Part shown: piece after piece, positions 7,037-11,341 of the stretch
Numbering within the stretch: position 1 is the stretch's first letter
Layout of the letters: the number at the start of each line of letters is the position of its first letter
Translations under genes and position numbers: made by a program
DNA from: Caryophanales bacterium
GTDB taxonomy: Bacteria > Bacillota > Bacilli > Alicyclobacillales > SLC66
Direction: 5' to 3'
NCBI GenBank assembly: GCA_027341705.1
Contig: DAIELO010000018.1
Coordinates: forward strand, 1-11,341
DNA length: 11,341 bases
Notes under the pieces: model-generated
The model's input: only the letters and a program-made list of their open reading frames with translations
What the model was told of the DNA's origin: nothing
The model's database searches: none

Positions 7037-8254
7037 ATGGGCGTAAGTGTTTTACCAAGGCAAATGAAGTGGCCACTGTATTTACTAGCGGCATTTCCAA
7101 TATCCGATTATTTTCTTCATATCTATCCGTGGGGGATAATTGGTGGCTTTTGGGACAAGCTGCTTCTGATTTTTTTTGCAGTATTTGTTATTCGGGCTTA
7201 TTTTTTGGGGGATCGAAGAACTTTATTAAAACCGCAAAAGATGGTTGTTTTCGTAGCTGTGCTTGGTCTTGTATATGTTTTGATGGATACGGGATATCTT
7301 GAGGTTGCTCTGGCAGGCTATCGAGTAGACTACATATACATGTTGTTTATGTTGATGTTCCCGTATGTCGTTGAGAAAGAAGACGTTATCCCCTTATTAA
7401 AATTTATGGTGTTTGCAGGATTTTTAGTTGCAGTGCACGGTGTCTACGAATATGTGGTGAAAGTGCCGATTCCGGCAGCGTGGTTAAATCTTGGTGAGCA
7501 TGAACGTACACGCGTATATTCTGTATTTGGCAGTCCAAATATTATGGGTTCCTACATGGCGTTCATTGCTCCTACTGCATTTGGTTTTGCATTATATGAA
7601 AAACATCGTGGAAAACGCTGGTTTTACATACTTGCTTCCGTATTTACGGTCATGTCACTGGTGTTTTCATTTACTCGTGGTGCATGGTTTGCTTTCTTTA
7701 TCGGGGCTTTGATTTTCACGTGGCTCATTGATAAACGATTGACAGTTGTGGCACTGATTGTTGGGGCGGCGGCAGTGTTCTTTATACCGCCAATTCATGC
7801 GCGAATTGCTCAGTTTCTTTCCACCGTGTATTGGGCGAAAACAATGGCTAGTGGAAGAATTGCCAGATGGACAAATGCCTATGATCAAATGCGTAACAAT
7901 CCCTTTTTCGGAGCAGGATTGGGGAGATACGGGGGAGCAGTGGCCTCGCGCTTCTTTGGCGTTATTTACGTTGATAACTATTACGCAAAAACACTTGCAG
8001 AAACGGGATTGTTGGGGCTCATTTCTTATGTGGGTTTACTGTTCGTCTATTTGCGGGCAGTTTACAAAGCGGCTAAACCACATTTTAAGACGCCAATGGG
8101 GTATGTGTTTATCGGTGTATTTAGTTCGCTCATTGTGTTAGTAGCACATAATTTTGTGGAGAACATTTTTGAAGTACCTTCAATGAACTACTTGTTTTGG
8201 TTTGCTGGAAGTATGGTTTTGATTTATACCAAGGGGGCGATTGAAAGTGAATAA
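7037..8254 (+). CDS. O-antigen ligase / Wzy-polymerase-like membrane protein
   Basis: A 405-residue polytopic membrane protein with about 10-12 hydrophobic helices. The C-terminal half has the Wzy_C pattern (Pfam O-antigen ligase-like): FSFTRGAWFAFFIG with Arg214, then the large external loop with SGRIARW (from 272) and NPFFGAGLGRYGG, then NYYAKTLAETGLLGLISY, and a final HNFVENIFEVPSMNYLFW. The RVYSVFGSPNIMGSYMA segment further upstream is also typical. Members join or polymerise lipid-linked glycans at the outer face of the membrane (WaaL, Wzy, TuaE-like), or glycosylate proteins (PglL). In a Gram-positive the acceptor would be a capsular or wall polymer, or a protein; the sequence does not decide. 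ATG 7037 follows AGGTGG (7027-7032). It is the first gene of a three-gene operon, overlapping the next gene by 8 bases. No glycosyltransferase or flippase gene is nearby, so substrate supply must be encoded elsewhere. Confidence 0.85.
   Translation: MGVSVLPRQMKWPLYLLAAFPISDYFLHIYPWGIIGGFWDKLLLIFFAVFVIRAYFLGDRRTLLKPQKMVVFVAVLGLVYVLMDTGYLEVALAGYRVDYIYMLFMLMFPYVVEKEDVIPLLKFMVFAGFLVAVHGVYEYVVKVPIPAAWLNLGEHERTRVYSVFGSPNIMGSYMAFIAPTAFGFALYEKHRGKRWFYILASVFTVMSLVFSFTRGAWFAFFIGALIFTWLIDKRLTVVALIVGAAAVFFIPPIHARIAQFLSTVYWAKTMASGRIARWTNAYDQMRNNPFFGAGLGRYGGAVASRFFGVIYVDNYYAKTLAETGLLGLISYVGLLFVYLRAVYKAAKPHFKTPMGYVFIGVFSSLIVLVAHNFVENIFEVPSMNYLFWFAGSMVLIYTKGAIESE
8232..8237 (+). promoter_or_regulatory. Shine-Dalgarno site that sets the start of the second operon gene
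   Basis: AGGGGG inside the end of the ligase-like gene is 9 bases before GTG 8247 but only 3 before the in-frame TTG 8241, favouring the GTG. Confidence 0.55.
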
Positions 8255-9902
8255 GACATTTACTAAATGGCTTACCACCTCGTTCCTGTTGCTTTACTCA
8301 CTTTGGGTAGTGCTGTTTTATCAACTGGTGTTTACAGCATGGACGTTGCAGTATTCTTATATCGGTGTCCTAGCCGTCATTGTGGCCAGCTTGTTATTCT
8401 ACTTTATCTTTCCGAAAAATGATCGCAGATTTGTTTTTCGATTTACACTTTTTTCTTTGATGACATTTTTTGCTCTTGATGGATTGGTCAACTATACATT
8501 AACGTGGAGAATTATTGATTGGATTATTTTTGTTGTGCTGGCGTTAATACTTGGTCGGATTTTTATGCGACAGAACGTATTGCAACTTTTTTTGGTCATT
8601 GTGGTGCTCACTGGCTTCGAAATATGGCTGCCTTCAGATAGTCTATCTACACTATCGCATTTTAGTGTTGATTACCTTGGTCATTTAGCCAGCCAAGATC
8701 CGCAAGTACCTAGTTTACCTGTTACCACCATTCCTGATCCTAATCGGTTTGGCCAGCAAATGATTCTCACTTTACAGGCTCATAAGCCGTTCAAAGACGA
8801 AGCACAGACCCTTGTGAATAGTGTGGCGTTAAGTGGGAGTAATCAGATAGAAAATGCGCTAGTAGAAATTCAGCATTCTTATGATCTGGTTACTATTAAA
8901 CCAGGTCGATTGAGATATCACACTGGTTTTGCTACACCACAAGAACTTTCCCAAGTGCCCGTAAACACGTTAGGAACCGCAGATTTTCCTTTTAGCACCA
9001 GTCACTTTTTAAATATTAACGGTGATAGCCGGATGTATCTTTCGCTCTCAGCATCGCCTGGCGAGTGGCTTGACATGCTGCTTAGCCCTGGACAAATGTC
9101 TTCAGATCTTGCAAATATTAGTGTGCAAACGGAAAAGGAAGAAGCAAACGGATGGCATCAACTTACTGGTAGAAATCCATTAGATCAAAAACAAGGATTT
9201 ACATTAAACAATGGAATTTTGTCAGGTGAATATGACCATCAAGCGGTTCACGTGAAAACGGGTGGGATGGTCATATTGGGTGTTTACCATCTACTTCCTA
9301 AATCCGTTCTTAATTCTCCTACCGTACTAGTGGAAGGTAATAATTTGATTCAAGTGGTATCTTTGCCTCCTAATAAGCCTAAAGTGATTGCAACCTTATA
9401 TGGTAGCTATAGTCATCCTTTGACGAGTGATATTGTTTTTGCGGATGTGCTTGGCAATGGAACCGAACAACTGTTAATTAATACTGTACCAGCACAAATT
9501 GTCCAGTTGACTTCTACTGATAAGTGGAAGGTGCTATGGTATAGCGGGAGAGATAGTTTCCGGTTTGAGTCTGTGTTTCCTCAATCCAATGGGGATATAA
9601 TGATCGCGAATTCGCCGAGTCTTGTAAGCAATTCGCCTATACGTTATTTGGGTGGGTATGTGTATAAAAATCATCAACTCATCCAACAATTTAGGGTTTA
9701 TCATGGTAACTTGGTTAATCTGCAGACTGTTTATGTTTCTGCAGGTAGTCAGCCACAATTACTAATGTCTGTTTATGATCATCAGGAGATAATGCTTCTT
9801 GGAAAAGAACGGATCCCTTTGTATGATCTTGTGATTAGCGGTTATGTGCTGGGAATCATCATCGCTTTGTTGCGGCGTAGGAGAAGGAGAAGTGCAGGGT
9901 GA
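8247..9902 (+). CDS. Unrecognised membrane protein with large external domain and degenerate FG-GAP-like motif
   Basis: I do not recognise this 551-residue protein as a named family. It has five hydrophobic segments at the N-terminus (about 8-32, 36-55, 62-84, 88-107, 111-129), a soluble region of nearly 400 residues (about 130-520), and a final helix (about 526-542) followed by six arginines. The Arg tail predicts a cytoplasmic C-terminus and hence an extracytoplasmic soluble domain. Around residue 400 the sequence ADVLGNGTEQLLINT resembles the DxDGDGxxDL calcium loop of FG-GAP/VCBS beta-propeller repeats, but with the acidic residues partly lost; later strands (DIMIANSP, QPQLLMSVYD) have a propeller-like rhythm. 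The start is GTG 8247 by SD spacing (TTG 8241 would add two residues). It overlaps the ligase-like gene by 8 bases and the lipoprotein gene by 4, so the three products are probably made together. A role in surface-polymer assembly or display is inferred from context only. Confidence 0.75.
   Translation: MNKTFTKWLTTSFLLLYSLWVVLFYQLVFTAWTLQYSYIGVLAVIVASLLFYFIFPKNDRRFVFRFTLFSLMTFFALDGLVNYTLTWRIIDWIIFVVLALILGRIFMRQNVLQLFLVIVVLTGFEIWLPSDSLSTLSHFSVDYLGHLASQDPQVPSLPVTTIPDPNRFGQQMILTLQAHKPFKDEAQTLVNSVALSGSNQIENALVEIQHSYDLVTIKPGRLRYHTGFATPQELSQVPVNTLGTADFPFSTSHFLNINGDSRMYLSLSASPGEWLDMLLSPGQMSSDLANISVQTEKEEANGWHQLTGRNPLDQKQGFTLNNGILSGEYDHQAVHVKTGGMVILGVYHLLPKSVLNSPTVLVEGNNLIQVVSLPPNKPKVIATLYGSYSHPLTSDIVFADVLGNGTEQLLINTVPAQIVQLTSTDKWKVLWYSGRDSFRFESVFPQSNGDIMIANSPSLVSNSPIRYLGGYVYKNHQLIQQFRVYHGNLVNLQTVYVSAGSQPQLLMSVYDHQEIMLLGKERIPLYDLVISGYVLGIIIALLRRRRRRSAG
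9884..9889 (+). promoter_or_regulatory. Shine-Dalgarno site for the lipoprotein gene, inside Arg codons
   Basis: AAGGAG lies 9 bases before GTG 9899, within a purine run (AGG AGA AGG AGA) that encodes four of the six arginines at the end of the upstream protein. The junction is a GTGA start-stop overlap, typical of translational coupling. Confidence 0.7.
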
Positions 9903-10654
9903 AAATAAGGCAGTACACACTAATAATGATTGCACTGGTCGGTGGCACGATGTTGCTTGCTGGTTGTGGAAATCTTCAATCGACCCCTGCATTAATGCAA
10001 AAATCAGTGGTTGAGCGTACCGTTGCCGCACAAGGTTTGGCAAAGGTGCAAAGCGCTATTGATAGCTTGTCCTCGATTCAAAACTATCAAGTGAAGGCGC
10101 AAATTCAAGAAACTACAGGTAAAAACGATCGATCAATGAATTTCTATGGCACGATTATATTGCCGACGTCGGCTGTTCCAGTGCAAATTCAAATGGATGA
10201 GACTATCGGCGGGAACAATTATCCGCTTTATCAAAATGGATCATTTGCTTATTATGAAGATGGAAACCGTTGGAAACCGATGAACCCTGTGACTGATTTA
10301 CGACCTTGGCAATCATTGGCTGATGTGATTGCAAAAAAGCCACCGAAAGTTGTCTATCAATTACCTGATCAAACTGCGGTTTCTTGGTTGTGTCATGTTT
10401 ATCAATTTAAGACCGTTGACTTGGGTTCTTTTATTGGGAGTACAAGTCTAATCAAACCACAGGAGTCATTATATACAGTATGGGTAGACGCCACTGATGG
10501 CCTTTTACGACAAATTGAAGTTCAATCTACTGTTGGCATTCCTGGTAAAGGAACTGAGGCGATGACATCAACTGAACTTTTTTTCAATTATAATTCGCCG
10601 AACGCTATTATCAGTGTGCCTAGCGGGCTGGTAGCGCAAATTGAAAAGCCGTAG
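9899..10654 (+). CDS. Lipoprotein, probable LolA/LppX-like fold
   Basis: A 251-residue lipoprotein. The N-terminus (MKIRQYTLIMIALVGGTMLL) is a signal peptide ending in the lipobox LAGC with Cys23 as the lipid-bearing residue, so the mature protein should be anchored to the outer face of the membrane. The rest fits the pattern of LolA/LppX/LprG-type proteins: an opening helix with IDSLSSIQNYQVKAQIQ, antiparallel strands (NFYGTIILPTSAVPVQIQMD; PLYQNGSFAYYEDGNRW), then YTVWVDATDGLLRQIEVQ, and a close with ELFFNYNSPNAIISVPSG. That fold forms an open barrel that binds lipids or lipoglycans in known members, so lipid or lipid-linked glycan handling is a reasonable inference, not a demonstrated function. 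The start is GTG 9899, overlapping the upstream stop as GTGA, with AAGGAG 9 bases before. It is the last gene of the three-gene operon; no hairpin-plus-T-run terminator is seen in the 119 bases before rplS. Confidence 0.8.
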   Translation: MKIRQYTLIMIALVGGTMLLAGCGNLQSTPALMQKSVVERTVAAQGLAKVQSAIDSLSSIQNYQVKAQIQETTGKNDRSMNFYGTIILPTSAVPVQIQMDETIGGNNYPLYQNGSFAYYEDGNRWKPMNPVTDLRPWQSLADVIAKKPPKVVYQLPDQTAVSWLCHVYQFKTVDLGSFIGSTSLIKPQESLYTVWVDATDGLLRQIEVQSTVGIPGKGTEAMTSTELFFNYNSPNAIISVPSGLVAQIEKP

Positions 10655-10700
10655 TACAGGAATTTGTTTGAACAGTGAACTAGCGTTTTTATATGGATTG

Positions 10701-10709
10701 TGATACACT
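10701..10709 (+). promoter_or_regulatory. Candidate extended -10 promoter for rplS
   Basis: TGATACACT has the TGn extension and four of six -10 bases (TACACT, 10704-10709). No good -35 lies at the usual spacing. An alternative pair, TTGAAC (10668-10673) with TATATG (10690-10695) at 16 bases, is no better. The position just before the leader structure supports it. Confidence 0.4.
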
Positions 10710-10721
10710 AACTGCTGTTAT

Positions 10722-10759
10722 CAAGGTGGTCCGCTGCGAGTGCGCATGAACACCTGTTG
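10722..10759 (+). promoter_or_regulatory. L19-leader-like RNA structure in the rplS 5' region
   Basis: AGGTG (10724-10728) pairs with CACCT (10751-10755), and an inner stem TGCG/CGCA (10735-10738 with 10743-10746) closes an AGTG loop, with an asymmetric internal loop between (GTCCGC on one side, TGAA on the other). Size, shape and position a few bases before the rplS SD fit the ribosomal protein L19 leader described in Bacillota (Rfam L19_leader), thought to let L19 repress its own mRNA. The assignment rests on my recollection of the motif, without a covariance search. Confidence 0.65.
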
Positions 10760-10773
10760 GGAGGAGAATAATT

Positions 10774-11118
10774 TTGCACCCGTTAGTAAGAGCAGTTTCA
10801 GAGCAACAATTGCGTACTGATTTCCCTAAGTTTCGTCCTGGTGATACTCTAAAGGTACACGTAAAAGTTCGTGAAGGAACCAGAGAACGGATTCAGGTAT
10901 TTGAAGGGGTAGTTATTAAGCGCAGGGGTACACTTGTCAGTGAAACGTTTACTGTCCGTAAGATTTCTTACGGAGTGGGCGTGGAGCGAACTTTTCCAAA
11001 GAATACACCTAAGATTGATAAGATCGAGGTAATGCGTCGTGGTAAAGTTCGACGCGCCAAGCTTTACTATCTTCGCAACCTGCGAGGAAAAGCTGCAAGA
11101 ATCAAGGAGATCAGATAA
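10774..11118 (+). CDS. rplS: Large-subunit ribosomal protein L19 (bL19)
   Basis: bL19 lies at the 30S-50S interface of the ribosome. The 114-residue product is full length and matches Bacilli L19 nearly throughout: [55 protein letters not shown], and the basic end [20 protein letters not shown]. The start codon is TTG at 10774, 6 bases after the strong SD GGGAGGAG (10760-10767); counting from there, the protein's first 13 residues line up with B. subtilis L19 without a gap, and no ATG in this region fits. A leader RNA structure precedes it and an intrinsic terminator follows. In most bacteria rplS follows trmD in the rpsP-rimM-trmD-rplS cluster; here the upstream neighbours are envelope genes, so the gene probably relies on its own promoter. 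Confidence 0.97.
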   Translation: MHPLVRAVSEQQLRTDFPKFRPGDTLKVHVKVREGTRERIQVFEGVVIKRRGTLVSETFTVRKISYGVGVERTFPKNTPKIDKIEVMRRGKVRRAKLYYLRNLRGKAARIKEIR

Positions 11119-11135
11119 GTACGGTATTTCTTTTG

Positions 11136-11171
11136 CGGGAACTTGGTTATCCAGGTTCCCGTTTGTTTGTT
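11136..11171 (+). terminator. Rho-independent terminator after rplS
   Basis: An 11-bp stem with one T-G wobble (CGGGAACTTGG, 11136-11146, with CCAGGTTCCCG, 11151-11161) and a TTAT loop is followed directly by a T-rich run (TTTGTTTGTT). It starts 17 bases after the rplS stop. Confidence 0.9.
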
Positions 11172-11196
11172 AGACATATGGTGCGGAGGTCATGAG

Positions 11197-11341
11197 TTGA
11201 GTATTCAATGGTACCCTGGACATATGGCAAAAGCAGCACGAGAAGTGACTGAAAGCTTAAAAATTGTGGATGTCATCATAGAAGTGCTTGATTCAAGGTT
11301 ACCAGAATCTAGTCGCAACCCGATGATGGCAACCAGATTGC
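11197..11341 (+). CDS. rbgA: Ribosome biogenesis GTPase RbgA (YlqF), N-terminal fragment, 3'-truncated by window
   Basis: Forty-eight codons are visible before the window ends. RbgA is a circularly permuted GTPase that acts late in 50S subunit assembly in Bacilli. The start [20 protein letters not shown] matches the family, including the catalytic His9 in WYPGHM, and continues [20 protein letters not shown], as in B. subtilis RbgA. The GTP-binding G motifs lie beyond the window. The start is TTG 11197, placed by alignment and by the SD CGGAGG (11184-11189) 7 bases upstream; an ATG at 11192 is out of frame and meets a stop after two codons. The gene lies just after the rplS terminator, so it may need its own promoter or read-through. 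The rplS-rbgA neighbourhood is common in Bacillota, with a signal peptidase gene often between them, which is absent here. Confidence 0.93.
   Translation, partial: MSIQWYPGHMAKAAREVTESLKIVDVIIEVLDSRLPESSRNPMMATRL

Noticed and set aside
7069..8141. Alternative-frame open stretches inside the ligase-like gene
   Set aside because: The ligase frame carries the Wzy_C motifs and membrane helices; the others are incidental and lack SD sites.
10655..10692. Possible terminator after the lipoprotein gene, suggested by a short T-run at 10686-10690
   Set aside because: No stable inverted repeat precedes the T-run; only 3-bp pairings can be drawn.
1..11341. CRISPR arrays, insertion sequences, tRNA or rRNA genes, phage genes
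   Set aside because: Reading through the window I found no spaced direct repeats, transposase-like proteins, terminal inverted repeats or cloverleaf structures; the only clear tandem repeat is at protein level in the glucosaminidase.

Overview
The window looks like part of the chromosome of a low-to-moderate-GC Gram-positive bacterium (Bacillota, Bacilli). The evidence is strong purine-rich Shine-Dalgarno (SD) sites, frequent GTG/TTG starts, an rplS gene followed by rbgA, a motif resembling the L19 leader RNA of Bacillota, a PASTA protein of the PrkC type, and a secreted peptidoglycan hydrolase. General resemblance of the wall hydrolase and envelope proteins suggests an Alicyclobacillaceae-like bacillus, but that is inference. 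Every convincing gene is on the + strand. No insertion sequence, CRISPR array, tRNA or rRNA is visible, and no gap between genes exceeds about 120 bases.

Region 1 (1-4627) is a close-packed run of five genes: a flavoprotein of the HI0933/BaiN family (5' end cut by the window), dihydroneopterin aldolase folB, a YkhA-type hotdog acyl-CoA thioesterase, a membrane pseudokinase with two PASTA domains, and a thiolase. Gaps are 3 to about 33 bases, so they may be co-transcribed, although a perfect TATAAT box sits just before the pseudokinase. The genes mix folate synthesis, acyl-CoA metabolism and envelope sensing and do not form one known pathway.

Region 2 (4628-6969) has a good sigma-A-type promoter and one large secreted protein: signal peptide, about seven copies of a roughly 46-residue repeat, an N-acetylglucosaminidase domain with an intact catalytic Glu, and two SH3-like wall-binding domains.

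Region 3 (6970-10654) starts with an extended -10 promoter and carries three genes whose ends overlap: a Wzy/O-antigen-ligase-type membrane protein, an unrecognised membrane protein with a large external domain, and a lipoprotein resembling LolA/LppX. The overlaps suggest translational coupling and a shared role at the cell surface.

Region 4 (10655-11341) holds rplS, preceded by an L19-leader-like structure and followed by a clear intrinsic terminator, then the start of the ribosome-assembly GTPase gene rbgA. The trmD/rimM genes that usually lie upstream of rplS are absent; region 3 is there instead.

The points most worth a second look are the PASTA pseudokinase, which has lost every catalytic residue, the 46-residue repeat array in the wall hydrolase, and the coupled three-gene envelope operon. 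None can be called a new system from sequence alone.
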